64,000 bases of DNA from an uncultured bacterium (GTDB lineage Bacteria > Planctomycetota > UBA1135 > GCA-002686595): contig CALBMX010000109.1 of NCBI GenBank assembly GCA_937896235.1, positions 20,049 to 84,048 of the forward strand, read 5' to 3'. Positions 15,891-23,832 of the stretch are shown in pieces; within the stretch, counting starts at the first letter, position 1; the number at the start of each line of letters is the position of its first letter. The notes under the pieces were generated by a model. It did not search any database, was not told the DNA's origin, and saw only the letters and a program-made list of their open reading frames with translations. Position numbers and translations under genes: made by a program.

Positions 15891-18233
15891 ATGCGATTTA
15901 CTCCCCTTGCTGCGGCTGCCGCGGTACTTGTCTTTTCCGCCTCGACGCAAGCCTCCGATTTGAAGCTTGACGGCCAGGTCTCCCTCTCCAAGGCTCTTGG
16001 AACTCCGTTGCAGATCACTTTGACCGGCAACCCTGCGCTCCCCTGCCTTCTCGCTGTGGACGTAAGTCCCGGCCCCGTCAGCGTTCTCGGAGAGAGTGTC
16101 GCGATCGGCATGACTCCTGCGATGTTCTTCCAAGCGATCGCTAGCACGAACCTGTCAGGTCTCTCCTCCACAACCCTACCGATGCCCTCAAGCCCCAGCT
16201 TGATCGGCTCGACGTTCTATCTACTCGGTGCGGTCCTCGACCCCACCGACCCGAACGGATTTGACTTCTCGGCTAGCGCCAAAATGACGTTTGTCCTCGG
16301 GGGCCCCGAAACTGCTGAGCTGGCAGGAAACAGCCTTCCGATACGCCCTTTCTTCGAGAAGGTTCGCGCAGTCAACGCCGGTTCCTCCCTTGAGCTCTCT
16401 GTCGACCCACTGGCGCTACCCTCGCTAGCAGGGCAGACCGCCGACCTGTATGTTGTCGCCTCCAAGAACGTCGCCGGTTGGACCGCCTCACCCGCGCTTG
16501 TAGACGTCAGCTCTGGAGGCGCGGAGACCGTGATCTTCACCATGGGTGGAATCGCCGCAAATACATTCACTGTCGATAACGGCACACTGGCCGGTCCGCT
16601 GGGAACGGATCTTGGTGCTGGCTATGACTTGATCATCGACCTCGACCAAAACGGCGTTCTCTCCTCCGGCGACATCATCGACGGCTATGGAGACAACCCC
16701 GGTGTTTCGGTTGTCCGCGACACCACTGTCGCCGGCCCGTACGCCGTGGTCGAAAAAATCTACTCGGGCGGCTCTTGGCTCGACCAGGACCTCTACTACC
16801 CATCCAACGTCGCGAGCTTGGGCAAGCTTCCGCTTGTCATGATTAGCCACGGCAATGGCCACAACTACCAGTGGTACGACCACATCGGAATGCACCTTGC
16901 GAGCTATGGCTATATCGTTGTGAGCCACTCCAACAACACGGGACCCGGTATAGAAACGGCTTCGACAACGACGTTGACGAACACCGACTACTTCCTTAGC
17001 AACCTTGGCGCTCTTCCCGGTGTCGGCAGCATCCTCCAAGGTCACGTCGACACGAACTCCATCACTTGGCTTGGTCACAGCCGAGGTGGCGAAGGCGTCG
17101 CCCGCGCCTATGACCGCATCTTCGACGGCACCTACACTCCGACGACCTATGTCCGCAGCGACATCCGCCTCATCTCGAGTATCGCTCCGACGGACTTCCT
17201 CGGAACCAACTCCGCTAACCCGCATGATGCCAACTATCACTTGTGGGTTGGCCAAGCTGACTCCGATGTGAACGGTTGCCCGTCGAGCGACATCACCCAG
17301 TGCTTCCACCTGCACGATCGCGCCGAGAACCAGCGCCAGTCGATCTCCCTCATGGGTGTCGGCCACGGTTGGTTCCACGACGCGGGCGGCACCCCGTGGG
17401 CCAGTGGTCCTTGCCTTTTGAACGAGGCTAAGACGCACCTGATCATGACGGGCTACATCCTGCCCTTGGTCAAGTACCACATCGAAGGCGATTGGGCTGC
17501 TCGCGACTTCCTGTCGCGCCAGTATGAGTCCTTCCACCCGCCGAGCGCTCCCACCAGTGATCCGTGCGTAGAGGTGGACCTCCAGTTCCGCGACAGCGTT
17601 GCTTCGGGCAAGTTTGTCATCGATGACTTCCAGACTAGCCCCAGCACAGCTGTCGCCAGCTCCGGTGCCGCCGTTAGCTTCACCGTGAAGGACTTCAACG
17701 AAGGCCGCATGGACGACGCGAACTCCAACTTCACCCACAACCTCAGCGACATCTTTAACGGGTTCACCGAGGCCAGCTCCTCGGACACCACAAAAGGTGC
17801 TGTCTTCAACGTTGACAGTGCAGGCAACTACAACCTGACTTATGACCTGCTTTTCGGCGATGCAGACTGGACCTCCTTCGAGACGCTCTCGTTCCGCGCC
17901 TGCCAGGCCACACGTCACCCCCTGACCACCGGAATCCTAGGGGACGGCAGGTTTGAGATTGAGCTTGTTGACAACTCTGGCAACGCCAGCGTTCTCTCGA
18001 TTCTCGTCACGGGCGCCGGAGTCGTCGAGCCTTACCAACGCACCGGATGTGGCACAGGCCTACCTGGTTGGGGAAACGAGTTTGAGACCTTCCGTATTCC
18101 CCTTGAGGGCTTCACCGCGGAAGATGCAAACTTCGACCTCTCCAACATCGATAAGTTGATCTTCCGTTTCGGCGCGGCCCACGGCTCGGCAATGGGCCGC
18201 TACGGTCTAGACGACATCGAACTTACCAAGTAA
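15891..18233 (+). CDS. Large secreted alpha/beta hydrolase with C-terminal beta-sandwich domain
   Basis: 780 residues from the ATG at 15891, which begins a signal peptide ending ...STQASD; an upstream in-frame ATG at 15843 only adds 16 residues. Residues of about 30-290 are beta-rich. Residues of about 295-580 are an alpha/beta hydrolase: LVMISHGNGHNYQWYDHIGMHLA for the oxyanion region, nucleophile elbow GHSRGG with Ser397, a DSD acid region after WVGQA, and His in GVGHGWFH. The fold resembles secreted PET-hydrolase/PAF-acetylhydrolase-like lipases, but the substrate is unknown. The last 190 residues (FVIDDFQTSP...YGLDDIELTK) form a galactose-binding-like sandwich. A small secreted gene follows 22 bp later. 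Confidence 0.82.
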   Translation: MRFTPLAAAAAVLVFSASTQASDLKLDGQVSLSKALGTPLQITLTGNPALPCLLAVDVSPGPVSVLGESVAIGMTPAMFFQAIASTNLSGLSSTTLPMPSSPSLIGSTFYLLGAVLDPTDPNGFDFSASAKMTFVLGGPETAELAGNSLPIRPFFEKVRAVNAGSSLELSVDPLALPSLAGQTADLYVVASKNVAGWTASPALVDVSSGGAETVIFTMGGIAANTFTVDNGTLAGPLGTDLGAGYDLIIDLDQNGVLSSGDIIDGYGDNPGVSVVRDTTVAGPYAVVEKIYSGGSWLDQDLYYPSNVASLGKLPLVMISHGNGHNYQWYDHIGMHLASYGYIVVSHSNNTGPGIETASTTTLTNTDYFLSNLGALPGVGSILQGHVDTNSITWLGHSRGGEGVARAYDRIFDGTYTPTTYVRSDIRLISSIAPTDFLGTNSANPHDANYHLWVGQADSDVNGCPSSDITQCFHLHDRAENQRQSISLMGVGHGWFHDAGGTPWASGPCLLNEAKTHLIMTGYILPLVKYHIEGDWAARDFLSRQYESFHPPSAPTSDPCVEVDLQFRDSVASGKFVIDDFQTSPSTAVASSGAAVSFTVKDFNEGRMDDANSNFTHNLSDIFNGFTEASSSDTTKGAVFNVDSAGNYNLTYDLLFGDADWTSFETLSFRACQATRHPLTTGILGDGRFEIELVDNSGNASVLSILVTGAGVVEPYQRTGCGTGLPGWGNEFETFRIPLEGFTAEDANFDLSNIDKLIFRFGAAHGSAMGRYGLDDIELTK

Positions 18234-18255
18234 TCCCCGGCACCAACTTAATACC

Positions 18256-18900
18256 ATGACTATCAAACTCATTCTTGGCGCCGCATTCATTGCTACGGTT
18301 GCAACCACAACCGGCGTCCTCGCCACCCACAAAAGTGGCCTGGAAGCGCCCCTTCCGATCCCCGCTGAACCCGCTGTTGAGCTGCCCGTAAACCTGGTTT
18401 ACGCCCGTGCCTTTGAGCTGGCAACGCCGGCTACGCACTGGTGGAGTGCCGAGCAGCCGTCCTATACCCAAGGGCTGCTTGTTGTTCTCGAGGCCAACGA
18501 AAACTGGCTTGCGCCACGACAAACGGCCGAGCCGATTCTCTATGTCGGCAACCAAACTCTCGAGCGCATCAACACCGGGTATCCCTCGGGCCAGCTGGTC
18601 GGCATCGTTCCGAATATGACTCTTGCCGAGCTAGCGGACGCGCCGATTTTCTTTGGCCAGCCCGGCTTGCCTGAAGATGTGGACGCCGCGCACATTGCCA
18701 TCGAGCTCAATGCTGCGACTGCATCGGGCCTTCAAGGTCCGGGACAAGCGCGCGTCGCTACCGCCTCGGCGAAGGATGCCTCACTTCTCAGCGTTACGGA
18801 TCAGCGTGATCTCTACACGTCCTCCGCCGACCTAATCGAGAAGTACTCTCCTGAGGAGGTCTCCGTCGTCGAGGGGCTCCGCGTTATTCGCGGAAACTAA
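18256..18900 (+). CDS. Exported protein of unknown function, downstream of the hydrolase
   Basis: 214 residues. An N-terminal hydrophobic segment (LILGAAFIATVATTTGVLA) acts as signal peptide or anchor. The mature part has no recognised motif; VYARAFELATPATHWWSAEQPSYTQG precedes an alternating beta region. The 22-bp gap from the hydrolase and the terminator directly after suggest a two-gene operon, so it may be a partner of the secreted hydrolase (inference). Confidence 0.65.
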   Translation: MTIKLILGAAFIATVATTTGVLATHKSGLEAPLPIPAEPAVELPVNLVYARAFELATPATHWWSAEQPSYTQGLLVVLEANENWLAPRQTAEPILYVGNQTLERINTGYPSGQLVGIVPNMTLAELADAPIFFGQPGLPEDVDAAHIAIELNAATASGLQGPGQARVATASAKDASLLSVTDQRDLYTSSADLIEKYSPEEVSVVEGLRVIRGN

Positions 18901-18919
18901 ACTTCGACAGTTTTCTTGA

Positions 18920-18957
18920 GGCCGCGCGGCTCCGATATGGAGTCGCGCGGCCTTTTT
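18920..18957 (+). terminator. Rho-independent terminator
   Basis: Stem GGCCGCGCG (18920-18928) and CTCC pair with GGAG and CGCGCGGCC (to 18952), with one mismatch and a GATAT loop, followed by TTTTT at 18953-18957. It closes the hydrolase/exported-protein unit. Confidence 0.9.
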
Positions 18958-19017
18958 CGTCTGCTTCGATTGGAGTAGGATCGCAGGTACGCAAAATCGC
19001 CGCAACCCGACATTGCC

Positions 19018-20001
19018 ATGCTAAAACCAATCCTGCTGTGCCTACTCGCTCTCCTCGCAACTCAAGATCCACGCGATGCACCCGATCCCGTAGACCTCAA
19101 GGCAGAGACGATTGCTCTCCATCCCGAGGTGATGACCTGCTTCGCGGTCGACGCGAAGGGCGAGGTGCTGTACTCCGCCGACGCGAAGAACTCACTTCGC
19201 GCGTGGGATATCAAGAAGGGCGAGTTTTTGTGGGAGACCGACGCTATGGCAGGCCTAGCACCCATCCGCGAGCTCTCCGTTGCAGGGAAGTTGTTGATCA
19301 CTTTCCTCGGCGAATGGACTTACCAACTCTGGAGCCTAAAAGATGGTTCCGCATCGGAGGGAGCGACGGACGCTCCCATGGAGGGCGCCGCGTCGTGCAT
19401 GGTGGCGGACCCGAGGGGGAAGTGGCTCTGGCTTGGCAACAGCGCTGGAGGTGCCCTTCGGCTGCAACCTGGAGACCAAGAAGGCTACAGCCATTACCCC
19501 GACACAAACCTCGGCACATTCGCTTTGGCCCTAGATTCCAAGGCCAAGCAACTAGCTATGGGTGGCGGTGATGGGACCGTGCGTTTTCGCAATCCGAGCA
19601 GCACAAAAGCGGACGAAGAAAACGTCATCAAAGTCCACACGAGCAGAGTGACAGCCCTCACTTTTGGCGGCAAGGGAAAGGTACTGGCGGTTGGGGCTGA
19701 AGATGGAACTTTGAGGTTGATTGAACTCAAGAAAGGAGCCGAGCTCATCGAGTTCGAGGGCCACAAGGTGCAGGTCTCCAAGCTCGCCATCGACCCCAAG
19801 GGCCGCTGGTTGGTCTCCGGTGATATCGAGGGCAACCTCTTCATGTGGAACCTTGAGGATGGAAGGCAACCTGCAACATTAGGCGTGCGCGCACGGGGCC
19901 CTGTTGCTGGGATTCACTTTATCGGCAAGGGCGACACCTTATTGACGACCTCGGGAAACCAAAGTGTTCAGGTATGGGACCTGAGCAAGTTGGAGGAATA
20001 G
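19018..20001 (+). CDS. Exported WD40-like beta-propeller protein
   Basis: 327 residues. The signal peptide is MLKPILLCLLALLATQDP. The rest shows repeated WD40-type blades: LYSADAKNSLRAWDIKKGEFLWE, LAMGGGDGTVRFRN, LAVGAEDGTLRLIELKKGAELIEFEGH, LVSGDIEGNLFMWNLEDGRQ and LLTTSGNQSVQVWDLSKLEE. About seven blades fit the length. Such propellers are protein-interaction scaffolds; no enzyme is implied. It has its own short upstream region after the terminator at 18957. Confidence 0.82.
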   Translation: MLKPILLCLLALLATQDPRDAPDPVDLKAETIALHPEVMTCFAVDAKGEVLYSADAKNSLRAWDIKKGEFLWETDAMAGLAPIRELSVAGKLLITFLGEWTYQLWSLKDGSASEGATDAPMEGAASCMVADPRGKWLWLGNSAGGALRLQPGDQEGYSHYPDTNLGTFALALDSKAKQLAMGGGDGTVRFRNPSSTKADEENVIKVHTSRVTALTFGGKGKVLAVGAEDGTLRLIELKKGAELIEFEGHKVQVSKLAIDPKGRWLVSGDIEGNLFMWNLEDGRQPATLGVRARGPVAGIHFIGKGDTLLTTSGNQSVQVWDLSKLEE

Positions 20002-20330
20002 AGGTTGGGAAGGCTTGCCTGAGACAATCAATCCTCGCTCCTCCCCTCCACTTCGCGCCCCCTGCTGATGCTGGTCGAACACCAGCGAAGTAAGCTCACG
20101 CTCAGGTCTACGGAAGCCGGAAAAGGTTTGAACGGGCACTGGAAAGGGAGCTCCATCCAGGAGGCCCAACCGGACCATCGTTGCCTTCGTCGGTCTGTTC
20201 CCATCCGTGCTCCTAGCAGTCGAGACGGACCGAACCCTCCAGCGTAGACTTCCCAACCCGGCGAGACAGAGGGAGGGGCTTCGCCCATCACGGATCGCCC
20301 CAAGCGTTGGGCTAGAACCGTCCCCCCGTT
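20002..20330. other. Intergenic region, no gene seen
   Basis: 329 bp between the WD40 protein and the convergent hemolysin III gene. Open frames here have no recognisable protein features. The only structure is an inverted repeat GGCTAGAAC (20310-20318) / GTTCTAGCC (20328-20336) that covers the hemolysin III stop codon. It could help end that transcript on the minus strand but lacks a T-tract. Confidence 0.4.
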
Positions 20331-20984
20331 CTAGCCTGGAGCCAAGTACCCGTAGACCGCCTGAAAGTGGCAGGCCGTTCCCGCCATGACGAAGACATGC
20401 CAAACAGCATGGTGGTACGCCATTCGCTTGCGCATGTAAAAGATCGTGCCGAGGGAATAGGCGAACCCACCCGCAAGCAGCCACCACAAGGCCCCCGTGG
20501 GAACGTTTTCGAGCATCGGCTTTGCGGCGATGACACACAGCCAACCGAGCCCAAGATAGAGCAGGGTAGAGACTAATTTGAAGCGGCCGGCGTAGAAGAC
20601 CTTGAAGACGATTCCAACGATGGTCAGCCCCCAAACCACACCAAAAAGAGACCAGCCCCAAGCGCCTCGCAGGCCAACCAAGAGGAACGGAGTGTAGGTA
20701 CCGGCGATCAACACATAGATCAAGGAGTGGTCCATGACCTTTAGGAGGCGGCGATGCTTCGAGCCCGCGAATGCGTGATAGACCGCAGAAGCCGTGTAGA
20801 GAAGGATCGCGGAAGTGCCAAAGATGGAGAAGCTAACCACGTGGATCGCGCCTCCGTTTTGGACGGCACGAAGTACGAGGAGTACCAGACCGGCGATGCT
20901 GAGCAGTGCACCAACGCCATGCGTAATGACGTGGGCTACCTCTTCGCGAGAAGAGTAGTCAACAGTGCTTTTGTGCGCTTCCAT
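20331..20984 (-). CDS. Hemolysin III / PAQR-family integral membrane protein
   Basis: 217 residues, the usual length. Seven hydrophobic segments are visible, with the family's conserved elements: EEVAHVITHGVGALLS at the start, YTASAVYHAF, VMDHSLIYVLIAGTYTPFLL and YHHAVWHVFVMAGTACHF. The conserved Ser/His/Asp/His residues of the metal-site motifs are present. The TrhA subgroup has been linked to lipid homeostasis; haemolysis is not implied. No operon partner on this strand. Confidence 0.92.
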   Translation of the reverse strand: MEAHKSTVDYSSREEVAHVITHGVGALLSIAGLVLLVLRAVQNGGAIHVVSFSIFGTSAILLYTASAVYHAFAGSKHRRLLKVMDHSLIYVLIAGTYTPFLLVGLRGAWGWSLFGVVWGLTIVGIVFKVFYAGRFKLVSTLLYLGLGWLCVIAAKPMLENVPTGALWWLLAGGFAYSLGTIFYMRKRMAYHHAVWHVFVMAGTACHFQAVYGYLAPG

Positions 20985-21273
20985 TGCGACCGAATATAGT
21001 ACATGCCGAGGAAAAGTGTCTCCCTAGAGATGCAAGAGTTCGGCTCCGAACCTACAGCCTCGACACGTTTCGTTACCCCGCAAGTGCATGGCACGCTGGG
21101 CCGCCAGCATTGGGTCCGCTTCTCCCCTTGGCGCTATGGGAGAGGACCGTGGTTGCCCCGTAGAGACGACCTTGAAGAAGGAACTCTACAAGCGCGCTCT
21201 CCGGCATGAAGAGGTCTCACACAGGCAGAGCGACCCCACCGGGGAGCCGAGTAGATGAAGAGCTGCGCCCCCC

Positions 21274-22512
21274 CTACTTCGGCTTCCAGACCCCGCGCGC
21301 GACCTCTGGTCGGAAGGAGATCAGATCATCGTCGCTAGGGTCTACGGACCGCTCGAGCTCGGCGGACCGGTACGCGGCCATCAGAATACGCACGACGTCG
21401 ATACCGTCAGCGAAGGTCAAGTCCGGTGTCGTACCGTCTAGGAAGCAGCGCACCATGTGGCGGTTCTCGGCAGCATACCCATAAGCGGAGGCTTCGTCGG
21501 GGACAATTGGCATCACGCCTTGCTCTGCGTTTTGCTTTTCAAGCAGATCCTCACCCGTGTTGCCCGCGACCCTACGTGAGAAAAAGACCTCTAGGCCGGT
21601 CTCGAGAGAGCTCGAGCGCATCGAATACTCGGGTCCGAGGAGCTCCACGCTCAAGCGCAAGCCCGCGCCAACGTAAGACCACGACGTGGTCGCCTCGGCG
21701 ATCAAAGTGTGGCCCTCTTGGTCCTTGTACGTGACCGTGCATCGAGCGAAGTCTTCTGAGGGTTTCTTCGCATAGTCAACTTCGGGGCCGTGGGTGTCCT
21801 TGAGCTCTTGGATGTACTCGGGACGCGTCCATTTGAGAGAGGCGATTTGCGCGTTCACCGAGATGGGAGTTAGCACGGTTCGGTCGGCGCCGGGAGGTGT
21901 CAAGAGGAAGCGAGCGGTCTCGATGCTGTGACACATCATGTCATTCATCACGCCGCCACCCTGGGCCTCACCTTGCCAGAACCACGGGCTGTGCGGACCG
22001 CAGTGCTCTTCGGCAGCCCTGGCCAAATAGGGGCGTCCAGTCGCGGGGACTGCTCGGCGCCAGATCACCTCTTTGCCGCGAACGACGGAAGGCGTGAAGA
22101 CCTGGTTCTCGAGGTAGCCCGTTGGCAATCCAGCCTCTTCCATGATGTCAATGACACGCTGAGCTTCAACTAGATTGCGCGCAAGAGGTTTCTCACAAGC
22201 GACACCTTTCAAAGGGACTTCACGACGCGCATTCCCTCTTGCAATCGCCTCCATTACTGAGATTCGAGTGTCATTCGGGCTATTCACCCAAATCGCTTGA
22301 ATGGATGGATCGGCAGCCATCTCCTCTACCGTGTCGAAGCCTCGGGCGTCACCAAGGCCAAGCGAACGCGCGAGTTCGGCCGACTTATCCGCGGATGCAC
22401 GTGTTCGACTAGCGACTCCTCCTACGGTGCAGTCGCGCACCTCGACGAGAGACTGAATGTGGAAGTTGGTATTGAAGCCAGCGCCTACGAAACCGATCGA
22501 GAGGGAGGTCAT
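21274..22512 (-). CDS. Gfo/Idh/MocA-family oxidoreductase
   Basis: 412 residues. The N-terminal Rossmann motif is IGFVGAGFNTNFHIQSL. Further motifs are GVACEKPLARN (the catalytic-Lys EKP of the family), GGGVMNDMMCHSIETARFLL and a C-terminal YAAENRHMVRCFLDGTTP. Members use NAD(P) to oxidise or reduce sugars, inositols and 3-keto sugars. The start overlaps the upstream transporter stop by 4 nt, placing it last in a four-gene operon with a DUF1080 protein. This suggests it handles the 3-keto sugar or a derivative after import (inference). Confidence 0.88.
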   Translation of the reverse strand: MTSLSIGFVGAGFNTNFHIQSLVEVRDCTVGGVASRTRASADKSAELARSLGLGDARGFDTVEEMAADPSIQAIWVNSPNDTRISVMEAIARGNARREVPLKGVACEKPLARNLVEAQRVIDIMEEAGLPTGYLENQVFTPSVVRGKEVIWRRAVPATGRPYLARAAEEHCGPHSPWFWQGEAQGGGVMNDMMCHSIETARFLLTPPGADRTVLTPISVNAQIASLKWTRPEYIQELKDTHGPEVDYAKKPSEDFARCTVTYKDQEGHTLIAEATTSWSYVGAGLRLSVELLGPEYSMRSSSLETGLEVFFSRRVAGNTGEDLLEKQNAEQGVMPIVPDEASAYGYAAENRHMVRCFLDGTTPDLTFADGIDVVRILMAAYRSAELERSVDPSDDDLISFRPEVARGVWKPK

Positions 22513-23825
22513 GAGTTCTGCTTGCGGGTGTTCTCCCGCGGATAGGTAAGGAGGAGAATGATCAGGCAGGCAATGGACGCGTACATCGGGTAGCTAAACA
22601 ACTCGGTATAAGACAGCACGCCATCCGTTGTAGCCCAGCGCGTAGCCGCTGTCGCGATCAGAGAGCCAACGATGATGCCGACCCCCACGATGACAAGGTT
22701 GAAGAGTCCCTGGGCACTCGCGCGCACATCACCTGTCGTATTTTCGTCGACAATCATGAACGCCACGAAGATGAAGCAACCGAAGCACAACCCGTGTAGC
22801 GCGAGGCCAAACATCAGGCCGGCTGGGCCAACGAGTTCGAAGTTCCCGAAGAGCCACATGCGAAGCGCATAAGCGATGAGGCCAATGGCTAGGAGCGAGC
22901 GCCGGGACATCGACTTCGCAAGGAATGGAATCGCAGCGAGCACGAGAATCTCGGACATCTGGCCTATGGTCATCAGTCCTCCGCCTCCGACTCCAAACAG
23001 CTTGTTGAGGAAGGCGACAAAGCCCTCTGCACCCACCTGGATGCCGCCAAGGAATGACGCCGTGTGTACAAAATAGAATTGGTGAATGCACGAGACCGGA
23101 ATAGCCAGAAGGAATAGGATCAGCAGGGGCTTGCGCTTGATCTCACCAAGGGCCTCGAACGTTGCGTTCTTACTTTCACCCTTACTCGGAGGCGTCTTTG
23201 GGAGTGTTAGGCAGAAGAATGCCATGACTAGCCCGAGGCCTGCGGCGAACTTGAACGCGTCGGTCATACCAGCGTTCTGTGCGGCTGTCACCACTTCGGC
23301 AGCACCCTCTGGCGTATGTTGGAAGAACAGCCATTGGGCCATGGTAATGCCGGCGAAGATCCACCCGACTGTCCCCCACAGGCGGACCTTCCCGAAGTCC
23401 CGATCGCGATCGGGTAGATGGTGTAAGGCGAGGGAGTTGGTGAGAGAGAGTGTTGGCGCGTAGATCAATCCGTACACAAGGGACATCCCAACGAAAACCT
23501 CGAATCGCTCTGTCGACGCCAGGAACCAGACGAGTACAGCGCCGCCAAAGTGACTCGCTGCAAGGACCCGCTCGGTGTTGAAGTGCCGGTCAGCTAGCTG
23601 CCCCGCTAAGAATGGGCCGATGACTGCACCAATAGCACCTGATGCCAAAATCACGCCGCACTGATCGGCCGTGAAGTGGCGGTGGCCCATCAAGAACGGA
23701 TAGAGCAGCGGCAGCCAGGCGCCCCAAATCGCGTACTGCAAGAACATCATGAGCGACAACTTGAAGCCCAATGCCGGTAAGAGGGGCGCGGCGGTGGTTG
23801 GCATTGCGGATTTCGACATGCTCAT
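22509..23825 (-). CDS. MFS permease, nucleoside:H+ symporter (NupG/XapB)-like
   Basis: 438 residues with 12 predicted membrane spans. FLQYAIWGAWLPLLYPFL and LRLWG-like VRLWGTVGWIFAG motifs fit the nucleoside-H+ symporter branch of the MFS, which in PVC and Bacteroidetes genomes is often found in sugar-utilisation operons. Two ATGs are possible (23825 and 23819); the first is 7 bp after the preceding stop. It probably imports the product released by the upstream DUF1080 protein; the substrate is not visible from sequence. Confidence 0.85.
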   Translation of the reverse strand: MSMSKSAMPTTAAPLLPALGFKLSLMMFLQYAIWGAWLPLLYPFLMGHRHFTADQCGVILASGAIGAVIGPFLAGQLADRHFNTERVLAASHFGGAVLVWFLASTERFEVFVGMSLVYGLIYAPTLSLTNSLALHHLPDRDRDFGKVRLWGTVGWIFAGITMAQWLFFQHTPEGAAEVVTAAQNAGMTDAFKFAAGLGLVMAFFCLTLPKTPPSKGESKNATFEALGEIKRKPLLILFLLAIPVSCIHQFYFVHTASFLGGIQVGAEGFVAFLNKLFGVGGGGLMTIGQMSEILVLAAIPFLAKSMSRRSLLAIGLIAYALRMWLFGNFELVGPAGLMFGLALHGLCFGCFIFVAFMIVDENTTGDVRASAQGLFNLVIVGVGIIVGSLIATAATRWATTDGVLSYTELFSYPMYASIACLIILLLTYPRENTRKQNS

Positions 23826-23832
23826 AATTTAG

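Noticed and set aside
16488..17918. 476-codon open frame antisense to the secreted hydrolase
   Set aside because: It lies entirely within a strongly supported gene on the other strand, has no recognisable domain, and is the kind of shadow frame GC-rich DNA produces.
21003..21209. 68-codon open frame between hemolysin III and the oxidoreductase
   Set aside because: No ribosome-binding site or recognisable feature; the 290-bp gap otherwise shows nothing.
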